Shown in pieces: positions 15,114 to 22,720 of a stretch of 23,156 nt of DNA. This DNA comes from CAZCGA01 sp964498075 (GTDB lineage: Bacteria; Desulfobacterota; Binatia; HRBIN30): positions 1-23,156 of the forward strand of contig CAZCGA010000106.1 of assembly GCA_964498075.1 (NCBI GenBank). Reading direction: 5' to 3'. The notes under the pieces were generated by a model that saw nothing but the letters and a program-made list of their open reading frames with translations, did not search any database and had not been told where the DNA came from. The translations under genes and the position numbers were made by a program. Every line of letters starts with the position of its first letter. Position 1 is the stretch's first letter.

Positions 15114-15143
15114 CTTATAGATCGAAAGCCAGCGGATTGAAAA
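15114..15143 (-). promoter_or_regulatory. candidate promoter of the kinase-regulator operon
   Basis: On the - strand: TTTTCA (15143-15138), 18-nt spacer, TATAAG (15119-15114). The expected transcript start near 15107 leaves a leader of about 35 bases to ATG 15072. It lies in the 95-base gap after the carboxypeptidase stop. A 6-bp hairpin, cgcccg-atc-cgggcg (15178-15192), in the same gap could help terminate the upstream unit. Confidence 0.4.
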
Positions 15144-15197
15144 GCGCAAAATCCCCTGTCGCGCCGAGGGCTGCGAGCGCCCGATCCGGGCGACCGC

Positions 15198-16703
15198 TCA
15201 AACCGACTCGAGGAAGGCGATCTTGTCGCCCAGATGCGCCAGCAGCGGCTCCGGTGTCGCCGCACGACCGGTTGCGGCGGCAATCAGCTCCGGCGCCCGG
15301 AAGGTCTGACCGTGCCGGTGTATCTTGTCGCGCAACCAACCGAGCAGCAGACCGAAGCCACCTTCCGCCAACAAGCCGTCCAGCGGTCCCAACGCCGACT
15401 CGGCCGCCCGCGTGAGCTGCGCCGCATAGATGTTCCCCAGCGTGTAGGTGGGGAAGTAACCGATCGCGCCGCTGTACCAGTGTACGTCCTGCAGGACGCC
15501 GTCGCGGTCGCTCTGCGGTACGACCCCCAGATAGTGCTCCATCCTCTGCCGCCAGGCGTCCGGAAGGTCGCCGACGCTGAGGCTGCCGTCGACCAGCGCG
15601 CGCTCGAGCTCGAAGCGCAAGATGATGTGCAGGTTATAGCTGATCTCATCCGCCTCGGTGCGAATCAGCGACGGCCGCGCCTCATTGGCGGCCAAGAGCA
15701 CGGCGCGAGACGAGACGCCGGCGAGAGCCGGAAACATGGCCCGCGCAGCGGGCAGTAGCTGGCGCCAAAACCCCTCCGACCGCCCCACTTGATTCTCCCA
15801 CAGCCGCGATTGAGACTCGTGAACACCCAGCGAGCATGCCGTGCCGCGTGGCGTGCCCCACGCAGTCGGTTCCAGCCCCTGCTCATACAGCCCATGCCCG
15901 GCCTCGTGGATGGTGGAGTACAGCGCGTAGCGTAGATCGCGCTCGTTGTAGCGCGTGGTGATCCGCACGTCGTCGCCGACGCTCGTGGTGAACGGGTGTA
16001 CCGCCTCGTCGAGCCGACCCTTGTCGAAGCTGAAGCCGAGACGTTCCGCAACCGCACGGCTGAAGCGACGCTGTACGTCGACCGGGAAATGCCCGCACAA
16101 GGCGGGCGCCGGCAGCGGCTGCGCCGCCAGTCGCGCCTTCAGGCGTTCCATCAGTGGCAGCAGCCCGTCGCGCAGCTCGCGGAAGGTCGGTTCGAGGAGC
16201 GCGGTTGACGCCCCCGGTTCGTAGCCTTCGAGCAAGACGTCGTAGGCGTCGCGTGACGCGTCGATGGCTGCAGCCACCCGGCGTTCGAGGTCGACGATGC
16301 GCTGCAGATACGGGGCGACGGCGGCGAAGTCGCTCGCCTGCCGCGCGCTGATCCACACGGCGCGCGCCTGCGCGTGCAGGATGGACCGTTCACGGACCAG
16401 TGCGGTCTCCAGTGCGCGCTTGCGGTCGAGATGCCACTTGGTCTCACGGACATCGACGGCTTGGCCGGGTTCCAGACGTGAAAGGTCGGCGGCAAGCTCG
16501 TCGACCAGTCCGAGGAAACCCGGATCGGTCCGCCGCTGGTGCAGCAGGGCCGCCAACGTGCCGATCTGCCGGGCGCGGCAGTCGACGACGCCCGCAGGCA
16601 TGTAGGTCTCCTGATCCCACTCGAGCAGGTGCAGTGATGCGGCGAGATCCGCCTGCAGGCGCAGCTCGTCAACCAGCCGCCGATACGCGTCGCTGCGGTT
16701 CAC
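15198..16703 (-). CDS. M32-family metallocarboxypeptidase (carboxypeptidase Taq type)
   Basis: 501 residues, the standard M32 length. It is a cytoplasmic zinc carboxypeptidase removing C-terminal residues from peptides. All family landmarks are visible in order: LLEWDQETYMPAG near 27-38, DEAVHPFTT (232-240), RITTRY (247-252), the zinc motif HEAGH at 266-270 (catalytic Glu267), the third ligand Glu296 in GVHESQSRLWEN, then IRTEADEISYNLHIILRFELE and the C-terminal GNIYAAQ segment. The start is GTG 16703, only three bases after the Nudix stop, so the two genes are translationally coupled. The Shine-Dalgarno sequence is poor. The gene looks intact. Confidence 0.96.
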   Translation of the reverse strand: MNRSDAYRRLVDELRLQADLAASLHLLEWDQETYMPAGVVDCRARQIGTLAALLHQRRTDPGFLGLVDELAADLSRLEPGQAVDVRETKWHLDRKRALETALVRERSILHAQARAVWISARQASDFAAVAPYLQRIVDLERRVAAAIDASRDAYDVLLEGYEPGASTALLEPTFRELRDGLLPLMERLKARLAAQPLPAPALCGHFPVDVQRRFSRAVAERLGFSFDKGRLDEAVHPFTTSVGDDVRITTRYNERDLRYALYSTIHEAGHGLYEQGLEPTAWGTPRGTACSLGVHESQSRLWENQVGRSEGFWRQLLPAARAMFPALAGVSSRAVLLAANEARPSLIRTEADEISYNLHIILRFELERALVDGSLSVGDLPDAWRQRMEHYLGVVPQSDRDGVLQDVHWYSGAIGYFPTYTLGNIYAAQLTRAAESALGPLDGLLAEGGFGLLLGWLRDKIHRHGQTFRAPELIAAATGRAATPEPLLAHLGDKIAFLESV

Positions 16704-16706
16704 GGA

Positions 16707-17258
16707 CTACAAGGCCTCGACCGCCGCGGCCAGGTATGCGGTCGCCTGATGCAATCCGGCGATGCTCTTGGCGTCCAGGATCTCGCCGCGGTGAATCATG
16801 GCGACGGCCGCCGCCAGCGGCATCCGGCTCACGGTCAAGACCTCGTCGTCGTCGAGCTGCTGCGGCGCGGACGTGAGATGGCGCGCGAGAAACAGGTGAA
16901 TGCGTTCATCGCAGAAGCCGGGAGCGGTCAGGATGCTACCCAGCGGGACCAGCTCACCCGCCACCAGCCCGACCTCTTCGCGCAGCTCGCGCGCCGCGCA
17001 GCGGATCGGCTCCTCGCCCGGGTCGAGCTTGCCCGCCGGTATCTCCCAGATGTACCCGCCGGCGGCGTGACGGTACTGCCGGATCAGCGTGACGCTGCCA
17101 TCGCTGTCGACCGCGACGACGGCTGCAGCGCCGGGATGTCGGATCACCTCGAGCGTTACCGTCACCTGGTTCGGAAGGGTGACCTCTTCCAAGCGCAGAT
17201 CGACGATTCGGCCCTTGTAAATGTGCTGTGTCACGCCCACGCTACGGCGACGTAGCAT
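16707..17258 (-). CDS. Nudix hydrolase, ADP-ribose pyrophosphatase type
   Basis: 183 residues. The Nudix box is perfect: Gly76-x5-Glu82-x7-Arg90-Glu91-Leu92-x-Glu94-Glu95-x-Gly97-Leu98 (GKLDPGEE ... RELREEVGL). The N-terminal beta-strand region (YKGRIVDLRLEEVTLPN) and VIRHPGAAAVVAV, LIRQYRHAAGGYIWEIPAG match NudF-type ADP-ribose pyrophosphatases. These hydrolyse ADP-ribose to AMP and ribose 5-phosphate in the cytoplasm. A Nudix proline about 15-17 residues past the box, typical of ADPR-specific enzymes, fits TAPGF. ATG 17258 lacks a strong Shine-Dalgarno sequence. It is the first gene of a two-gene unit with the M32 peptidase. An 18-bp palindrome lies 23 bases upstream. Confidence 0.93.
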   Translation of the reverse strand: MLRRRSVGVTQHIYKGRIVDLRLEEVTLPNQVTVTLEVIRHPGAAAVVAVDSDGSVTLIRQYRHAAGGYIWEIPAGKLDPGEEPIRCAARELREEVGLVAGELVPLGSILTAPGFCDERIHLFLARHLTSAPQQLDDDEVLTVSRMPLAAAVAMIHRGEILDAKSIAGLHQATAYLAAAVEAL

Positions 17259-17280
17259 GCCAGCGGCTTGGGTACCAGAA

Positions 17281-17298
17281 GCGTGAAGCGCTTCACGC
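17281..17298. promoter_or_regulatory. 18-bp perfect palindrome upstream of the Nudix-M32 operon, possible operator
   Basis: gcgtgaagcgcttcacgc is fully self-complementary. The AAGCGCTT core with TGA/TCA flanks resembles operators of LacI-family regulators. It sits in the 66-base gap between the CobS-like stop and the Nudix start; no T-tract follows on either side, so an operator is more likely than a terminator. Confidence 0.55.
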
Positions 17299-17324
17299 GC
17301 GGAACCGATCGATTCAAGAACAAT

Positions 17325-18011
17325 TCACAGCAGCGCGAAGAGCAGGAGCACGAGCACTTCCATGCCTCGGGCGCTCGCCGAGAGGAACGCCCAGGTGACG
17401 CCGCCCACCCAACGGTGGGCCAGCAGCCGCACTGCCAGGGTCGCCGCGGACACGCTGACGACCACGAGAATGCCGATCGCGTCCGCAAGGGCGAGCAGCA
17501 ACGCAAAACTGAACACGCTGGTCAGCGCAAACTCGCGAAAGGTGATGGACGGGTTGAATTTTCGCATCGGAGCGCCCGCGTCACGTTCCCCCGTCGCCAG
17601 CACCACCATGCACCACCGAGCCAGCATCGGGGCAAAGAGCAGCGCCGCAGGCCGGGCGCGGGCCGCTGCAGTCAGACAGACGATCTTCGCCAGCGGCGCG
17701 GCCACCCACGCGGCTCGGCCGGCAAGCGTCGAAAGGCGCTCCCTGTTCCATCCGAGCACCTCCCACGTCGCGACCAGGACGGTGGCGACCATCCAAGGAT
17801 GGAGTCGCCCGGTCATCAGCCAGTTCAGTCCCGCCAGCACCGCTCCATGGAGCAGCCCGACGAGCGGGAAGAAGAGCGTTGCGCGTGCGAACGCCTCGCT
17901 CCGCACGTCCGGCCGCGGCAGCGGGAGTGCGGTCAGCAGGCCGATTGCTGCCAGCAGGTCGCGCGGCCGCGGGCTGTCCGCGCTTCGATGTGGCTCACCG
18001 TACTCGGTCAT
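17325..18011 (-). CDS. degenerate cobalamin synthase (CobS)-like membrane protein
   Basis: 228 residues from ATG 18011 (a GTG at 18038 is possible; both have weak ribosome sites). The CobS (adenosylcobinamide-GDP ribazoletransferase) fold is recognisable: LLAAIGLLTALPLP at the start, FPLVGLLHG, then APMLARWCMVVL, and a last helix HRWVGGVTWAFLSASARGMEVLVLLL. In normal CobS these read LTRLP, FPLVG, APxLxRWxMV and GGxTGDxLGAxxE. Two key elements are missing: the acidic DGLADxxDG motif is absent, with a deletion of about 20 residues at that point, and the Gly-Asp of GGVTGD is Trp-Ala here. The protein is therefore unlikely to make cobalamin and may be decaying or repurposed. About six TM segments remain and the frame is intact. 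Confidence 0.7.
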   Translation of the reverse strand: MTEYGEPHRSADSPRPRDLLAAIGLLTALPLPRPDVRSEAFARATLFFPLVGLLHGAVLAGLNWLMTGRLHPWMVATVLVATWEVLGWNRERLSTLAGRAAWVAAPLAKIVCLTAAARARPAALLFAPMLARWCMVVLATGERDAGAPMRKFNPSITFREFALTSVFSFALLLALADAIGILVVVSVSAATLAVRLLAHRWVGGVTWAFLSASARGMEVLVLLLFALL

Positions 18012-18084
18012 CAATGCCGGTGTCGTACTCCATTTCACACGCCCAGACCATTGATGCTATCTGGCGGTACGGGAGGACGATCGA

Positions 18085-18951
18085 GTGACGCAACCTGCGG
18101 GAGCGTTGAACGGCAAGACCTGCATGATTACTGGAGCCAGCTCCGGCATCGGTCGAGCGACAGCAACGGCGCTGGCAAGGATGGGCGCCCGGCTGTTGCT
18201 GGTCTGCCGCGACCGCAACCGCGGCGAGGACATGATCACCGAGATCCGGCAGAAGACGGGTAGTCGCGCCGTCGAAATGCTGCTGGCCGACCTCTCCTCG
18301 CAGCAATCCGTTCGGCAGCTGGCGGCCGAGTTCCTGGCGACGCAGCAGCCGCTGCACGTGCTGGTGAACAACGCCGGCCTCGTCAACACGCGTCGCGAGC
18401 TCACCGCCGATGGCATCGAGGCGGTCTTCGCCGTCAACCATCTGGCCTACTTCCTCCTCACTCAGCTGCTACTCGACCGGCTCAAGGCGAGCGCCCCGGC
18501 GCGCATCGTCAACGTCGCCTCCGACGCACACCGCTTCGGAACGATGAACTTCGACGATCTCGGCGGTGAGGGCAGCTATCGCACGATGCGCATCTACGGC
18601 CAATCGAAGCTGGCAAACATCCTCTTCACGTACGAGCTGGCGCGCCGACTCGAAGGCACGTCCGTGACCGTCAACTGCCTGCATCCTGGCGCCGTGGCCA
18701 CCGGGCTCGGGAAGAACAACGGCTCGTGGGCCCGAGGATTGATCGGACTGCTGCGCCCATTCTTCCGCACACCCGAGTCGGGCGCGGCCACCTCCATCTA
18801 TCTGGCGTCGTCGCCGGACGTCGAGGGCGTCAGCGGCAAGTACTTCAGCAACTGTCGGGACGCGCGCTCTTCGGACGCGTCGTACGATCGCGCCACGGCG
18901 CGGCGGCTGTGGGAGATCAGCGTGCAAATGACGGGGATCGCCGTGGCGTGA
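18085..18951 (+). CDS. short-chain dehydrogenase/reductase, retinol-dehydrogenase-like
   Basis: 288 residues. Start GTG 18085 with GGGAGG (18071-18076) 8 nt upstream. Classical SDR: cofactor motif TGASSGIG at 16-23, a basic residue after the second strand (CRDRNRG) suggesting NADP(H), DLSS at 69-72, NNAG at 95-98, and catalytic Asn118, Ser146, Tyr171 and Lys175 (YGQSK). The sequence style (YGQSKLANILFTYELARRL, VNCLHPGAVATGL) matches the retinol dehydrogenase / WW-oxidoreductase-like group. These act on lipid-like alcohols, ketones or aldehydes, so the substrate is unknown. It is divergent from the CobS-like gene and overlaps the end of the acyltransferase gene by 35 bases. Confidence 0.93.
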   Translation: MTQPAGALNGKTCMITGASSGIGRATATALARMGARLLLVCRDRNRGEDMITEIRQKTGSRAVEMLLADLSSQQSVRQLAAEFLATQQPLHVLVNNAGLVNTRRELTADGIEAVFAVNHLAYFLLTQLLLDRLKASAPARIVNVASDAHRFGTMNFDDLGGEGSYRTMRIYGQSKLANILFTYELARRLEGTSVTVNCLHPGAVATGLGKNNGSWARGLIGLLRPFFRTPESGAATSIYLASSPDVEGVSGKYFSNCRDARSSDASYDRATARRLWEISVQMTGIAVA

Positions 18952-19768
18952 TGCGCGGAGTCACCAGGGTGAAGGGAGCGCCGACGCTGCAGGCGGCGGA
19001 TACCGCCGATTCGCCGAGCGCCGCGGCGATACGATCACGCACCGCCGCCGTCAGCACCTCGACGGGCGTCTCGGCAAAGCTGGCATGCGGAATTTCGTCG
19101 AGGATGCGGATGTGAATGGCGTGGCGTCCGCGCAGCACGAAGCCGCGCTTGGGCAGCGCTTGCGCCGTCCCTTGCACGACGATCGGCAGCAGCGGTGCGC
19201 CGGTGCGCTGTGCCAAGGTGAAGGCGCCGTCCTTGAACGTGCGCAGCCGACCGTCCGGCGAGCGCGTCCCTTCCGGAAACATCATGATCGAGCTGCCGTT
19301 GCCAATCGTCTGCTCGCACGCGCGCATCATCTGCTCGACGCTCTGGCGGTTGCCGCGACGCAGCTTGATGTAGCGGTTCAGCGACATGTTCCAACCGACG
19401 CAGGGCACGCGGAAGTTCTCGATCTTCGACACCCACTTGAAATGGACGAACAGACGAAACAGCACGAGGATGTCGAGCAGGGATTGGTGATTGGCCACCA
19501 TGACATAGGCGATGCCCGAACGGATGTTCTCACGCCCCTCCACCCGCACGCGCCACGCCGGGTTGAGCCACGTGTAGAGCGAAGCCCAGAAACACGTGAA
19601 CTGGTGCAGTAGAGCCAAGCGCCGGTCGAACACCACCGTGACCGACCAGATCAAGACGGCGATCGGAAACAGCAGCATCGAGCTGGCGACGATGAAGGCC
19701 CAGAACAGCAGCGACAGCACACGGGAAAGCACGTGCAGTGCTTCTAGCACGCCTGCCCGTCCAATCAA
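18917..19768 (-). CDS. PlsC-type 1-acyl-sn-glycerol-3-phosphate acyltransferase
   Basis: 283 residues from TTG 19768; an alternative is GTG 19750. The open frame continues to 20167, but that part overlaps the divergent gene antisense and does not look like protein. One or two N-terminal TM helices (about 16-47), then the acyltransferase motifs NHQSLLD (His94-x4-Asp99) and FPEGTRS (164-170), plus a KWVSK-type segment and a C-terminal PIVVQGTAQALPK-like motif. The family transfers an acyl chain to lysophosphatidic acid (or related lysolipids) at the inner membrane. The start codon is uncertain: AGGAG lies 11 nt before the TTG. The C-terminal ~25 residues are basic, probably a tail gained by read-through into the SDR gene. 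Confidence 0.9.
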   Translation of the reverse strand: MIGRAGVLEALHVLSRVLSLLFWAFIVASSMLLFPIAVLIWSVTVVFDRRLALLHQFTCFWASLYTWLNPAWRVRVEGRENIRSGIAYVMVANHQSLLDILVLFRLFVHFKWVSKIENFRVPCVGWNMSLNRYIKLRRGNRQSVEQMMRACEQTIGNGSSIMMFPEGTRSPDGRLRTFKDGAFTLAQRTGAPLLPIVVQGTAQALPKRGFVLRGRHAIHIRILDEIPHASFAETPVEVLTAAVRDRIAAALGESAVSAACSVGAPFTLVTPRITPRRSPSFAR

Positions 19769-19786
19769 TCGGGGCCAGGTCTCCTG

Positions 19787-20053
19787 ATGTCGCAGCTGCA
19801 ACCCATCTCGCCGGACCACCCGTATTGTGTGTACTGCCACGCGCCGGCGGCCGGGCCCTGCGCCGTCTGTGGCGCATGGTGTTGCGGCGACTGTGTCGAG
19901 CTGGTGATGGGGCTGACCGTGCGTCGCGCCGTTTGCCGATCCTGTATGAAGCACGGCCACCGGCCCGCGGGCGCCCGAGCGCTGCGCTGGTTGGTCGCTG
20001 CAGCGGTGGTGCTGGTTGCTGCGGTCGTGGTCGTTCTGCTCGCGCTCCGCTGA
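19787..20053 (+). CDS. Cys-rich, tail-anchored small protein (zinc-binding-like)
   Basis: 88 residues from ATG 19787. Paired cysteines Cys14/17, Cys25/28, Cys33/36 and Cys50/53, each C-x2-C, with His56 and His58 after the last pair, form a B-box/zinc-ribbon-like module likely to bind two metal ions. Residues ~66-86 are one strongly hydrophobic segment (RWLVAAAVVLVAAVVVVLLAL), so the protein should be tail-anchored with the metal module in the cytoplasm. No exact family recognised. Its start is only 18 bases from that of the divergent acyltransferase, so their promoters must lie inside one another's genes. Only a weak agg lies upstream. Confidence 0.7.
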   Translation: MSQLQPISPDHPYCVYCHAPAAGPCAVCGAWCCGDCVELVMGLTVRRAVCRSCMKHGHRPAGARALRWLVAAAVVLVAAVVVVLLALR

Positions 20054-20085
20054 TTGCGTACAGTCGGTGCGCGCTCGTGCGCGGG

Positions 20086-22197
20086 CTACAGCTGGTGTAC
20101 CGGACCTATGCGCGGCGCGGCTGATTGGCGAACCAGAACCGACGGTGTCCCGACACTCGTCAGCCACAGTTGGTGTACGGCGCGCGTCGCGCCAACGTGC
20201 AGCAGCCGGCGCGCGGCGGCGGTATCCGGGAAGCTCGTGGTGCTGACCTCCACGAGAATCACGTAGTCAAACTCCAGGCCCTTGACCTGTTCGATCTCTG
20301 TGACCTCGACGCCGGGGGCGAAGGTGAAGTCCTGGTTCTCGACGCGCCGCAGGCGCGGCACCTCGCCGTTCAGCAAACCGCGATGATAGACGGCGCTCAA
20401 CTGGCGCGACGCGGTGAGCACCGCTACCGACGCCAGACGTTCCTTTCCGAGCAGCTCCTTGAGCGCGTCGGCCAGGAACGCCACGCACGCGCCGTGATCG
20501 GTGAAGCGGAACAGCTCGACGGGTGGACCCGAACGCGTGGTGAGCGGCGGCGTGTCGTCCTCCCGCAGGTCGCCGAGGACGCCGACGGCGAAGTCGGCGA
20601 TCTGGCGCGAGCAGCGGTAGCTGACCTGCAGCGTGCTCACCTCGGTTCCCTCCAGACCCAGATGTGTGAAGAACGTCGCCCACGAGGTGAAGCCGGCGTC
20701 CTGCATCAGGTGTTGCTGCGTGTCGCCCGCCAGCGTCATGCTCTGCCGCTCGTCCAGACAGCCGAGCAGCACCTGCACTTCCACCGGCGAGAAGTCCTGG
20801 ACCTCGTCGATGGCGATGTGCCGATAGCGTAATGGGCGATGGTTGCGCACCGGCAGCGGCCCGATGCGCAGTTGCCAAGCGCGCAGCAGCAGCGCGTCAT
20901 CTTCTGGATCGAGCTCGGCCTGGGCCGTCGGATCGCCGCGCATCCAGGCGACCTGCTCTTCGTAGCGTTCGCGATTCCAGCTGGCGGCGCGGACCAGCTC
21001 CTCGGTGCTGAAGGCGTCCGGCGCCACCTGCGCGAAGACCTCCTCGAGCAGGGCGGCCTGACTGAGCACGCTGGCCCAGTCGTCGATGACTTGCTCCGGC
21101 GTCGGATGGCCGTCCACCCGCTTGACCTGTCTTTCCAAGGCGACCAGCACACCGGGATGGAGCTTGAGCCGTTGCACGAGCGCCGGTGTGTCTTCACGGG
21201 TCTGCCGCGGCAGCTTGGGAAACAGCCGTCGAGTGTGCTCGGTCGCCCAGTCGTGAAACGTTCGGACCTGGACGTGGTCCACGCCCAGCGCGGGCAGCAC
21301 GTGACTGACGTAGTTGCGCAGCGCCGGCGAGAAGACCACCACCAGGGTCTGCCCGGAGTTGAGAGCCGGATCTTCAAACGCCAGGTACGCGATCCGATGC
21401 AGCGCGACCGTGGTTTTTCCCGAACCTGCGGTGCCACGGATGACGACGAACCCTGACGACGGACGGGTAATGAGCTCGAACTGCTTCGGGTCGATCAGGC
21501 CGGCGATGTCCGGCAAGTGCTTGTCGACCCGCCGGCGCGCTCCTTCGAGATCGGTTCCCAGGCGCCTGGCGATGCCTTCACCCGTGTCGTAGGCGCGCAG
21601 TGCGGCGCCCTCTCCGCCGGTGAGCAGCGCTCGTTCGGCCGCCATGTGGCACCAGCCTTCGGGCACCTCCGGATCTGCGCGGAAAATGCCTTCGGGGGCG
21701 TCGATGCGTTGCAAGCGCTGATCGCGGATGGTCACCGTTCGGCGCGCCGCCACCTCGCCGGTCATCACCCGTCCGGCGATCTCCTCCTCATACGCCTCGC
21801 CCTGCTGGTAGCGGTAGAAGATGCGGGAGATGGGCGCGTTGCGCCAGTCGACGATGCGCACCCCCCGTTCGAGGCGCGTCGCCTTGCCGAGGAGGATGTC
21901 GCGCTGCTGGCCATGCTCACGCAAACGCAGGTGCGCGAAGTACGGCGAGCCGCGGTCCACCTGCGGCGCTTGGCGCGACGTGCGCAGCTGCTGCAGCAGC
22001 GCCGACTGACGATTCCACTGCTCCAACAGCGCGGCCTGGTCCTCCGTCTTTTCCCCCTCGTGCAGCATCTCGCGGAGCTGAACGAGCTCCTGGACGAGAG
22101 GCGCCTCGGACGGCGCCGCGGTCGTTGGCGACTCGCTGAGCAGGCTCGTGACCTGCTCGAGCAGTGTCAGTTCATCGGAGACGATCGGGTGGACCAC
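20086..22197 (-). CDS. HelD/UvrD-like superfamily 1 helicase (possible RNA polymerase recycling ATPase)
   Basis: 703 residues, GTG start at 22197. Layout matches HelD-type proteins: an N-terminal coiled-coil-like arm (residues ~30-75), the YFAHLRL...DILLGK and VDWRNAPISRIFYR (116-129) segments typical of HelD, then a UvrD-type motor. Motor motifs: Walker A GTAGSGKT at 255-262 followed by TVALHRIAYLAF, Walker B-type IDEVQDFSPVE, a Gln/Thr-rich motif III (AGDTQQHL), SYRCSRQIADF, EQVKGLEFDYVILVEV, and the Arg finger HVGATRAVHQLWLT. HelD ATPases bind RNA polymerase and pull it off DNA in Bacillus and actinobacteria; that role here is inference. The lack of neighbouring RecBC or DNA-repair genes leaves a plain helicase possible. 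Confidence 0.9.
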   Translation of the reverse strand: MVHPIVSDELTLLEQVTSLLSESPTTAAPSEAPLVQELVQLREMLHEGEKTEDQAALLEQWNRQSALLQQLRTSRQAPQVDRGSPYFAHLRLREHGQQRDILLGKATRLERGVRIVDWRNAPISRIFYRYQQGEAYEEEIAGRVMTGEVAARRTVTIRDQRLQRIDAPEGIFRADPEVPEGWCHMAAERALLTGGEGAALRAYDTGEGIARRLGTDLEGARRRVDKHLPDIAGLIDPKQFELITRPSSGFVVIRGTAGSGKTTVALHRIAYLAFEDPALNSGQTLVVVFSPALRNYVSHVLPALGVDHVQVRTFHDWATEHTRRLFPKLPRQTREDTPALVQRLKLHPGVLVALERQVKRVDGHPTPEQVIDDWASVLSQAALLEEVFAQVAPDAFSTEELVRAASWNRERYEEQVAWMRGDPTAQAELDPEDDALLLRAWQLRIGPLPVRNHRPLRYRHIAIDEVQDFSPVEVQVLLGCLDERQSMTLAGDTQQHLMQDAGFTSWATFFTHLGLEGTEVSTLQVSYRCSRQIADFAVGVLGDLREDDTPPLTTRSGPPVELFRFTDHGACVAFLADALKELLGKERLASVAVLTASRQLSAVYHRGLLNGEVPRLRRVENQDFTFAPGVEVTEIEQVKGLEFDYVILVEVSTTSFPDTAAARRLLHVGATRAVHQLWLTSVGTPSVLVRQSAAPRIGPVHQL

Positions 22198-22720
22198 AGT
22201 GACCGCTCATCCTAACGAGTTCCGCGCGGGTGGTACAGTGACACTTCAACTTCACAGCTGAAGCGCGCTGCATACACGCCCGTGTCTGGTCCGGTGTACC
22301 CGACGCCCGCTCGGTTTCCAAGTGGGCCCGCACACCGGCTGGACTCGCCGGGCAAATGCAGAAGGAAGCGCAGCAAGTCCCGAAAGTGCAGTTCTGATCC
22401 GGCCGGCGGAGATCGGTAGCGGGCAGGGTAACGTCTCAGTCTTGGTGGCGCGGAGAAGCAGACCCGGCGAATAAATCCGCTGCAACGAACGGCACCAAGC
22501 ATGTCCTGAGCGCAGTCGAAGGGTCGCCCTGCGGCGACTCCCCCCACCCCACAGGCCAACACGGAGCGGGGCGGGGAGCCCACGCAGGTGGGCTTGGTGC
22601 ATTTCGTTGCCGCGGCTTGAGCCGCCGGGGGCTGAGTCCACTGCGCCACCGAGACTGAGGGGTTACGCGGGAAGGCGATTTCTACTAGCCAAACAGCGTG
22701 ACCGATGTTAGAAGCCGACC
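22198..22720. other. 523-base non-coding region holding a foldback element
   Basis: No ORF here looks protein-like; open frames on both strands lack any recognisable domain. About half (22426-22668) is a large inverted-repeat element described separately. The stretch 22198-22425 shows only short hairpins, such as cttca-cagc-tgaag near 22250. Confidence 0.7.
22426..22668. mobile_element. foldback / MITE-like element, about 243 bp
   Basis: Two arms of about 75 bases (22426-22500 and 22592-22668) are imperfect reverse complements. The outer 26 bases (22426-22451 vs 22643-22668) match at 22, and the inner 22 bases (22479-22500 vs 22592-22613) match at 19. The middle part pairs with a small bulge. 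The ~90-base centre folds into further hairpins: gtcgcc/ggcgac (22523-22538), ctcccc/ggggag (22538-22578) and gcccac/gtgggc (22578-22593). No transposase is inside, so it would be non-autonomous. The bases at 22502-22522 resemble a TCCTGAGC...TCGAAGG motif seen as dispersed repeats in other bacterial genomes. No target-site duplication could be fixed. Confidence 0.65.

Noticed and set aside
15111..15117. AAGGAA as ribosome site for a TTG start (15102) of the kinase
   Set aside because: It overlaps the predicted -10 element, so it would not be transcribed; ATG 15072 is preferred, though not certain.
19769..20167. N-terminal extension of the acyltransferase frame
   Set aside because: It runs antisense through the Cys-rich gene, has no domain character, and the membrane anchor starts only after 19768.
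22499..22540. tRNA- or rRNA-like structured RNA
   Set aside because: Stem-loops are present, but there is no anticodon arm, T-loop or rRNA signature; they fit better as the inner part of the foldback element.
22212..22649. Two overlapping - strand ORFs (145 and 129 residues) in the foldback region
   Set aside because: They translate the inverted-repeat element, lack ribosome sites and domains, and carry typical repeat-derived peptide sequence.
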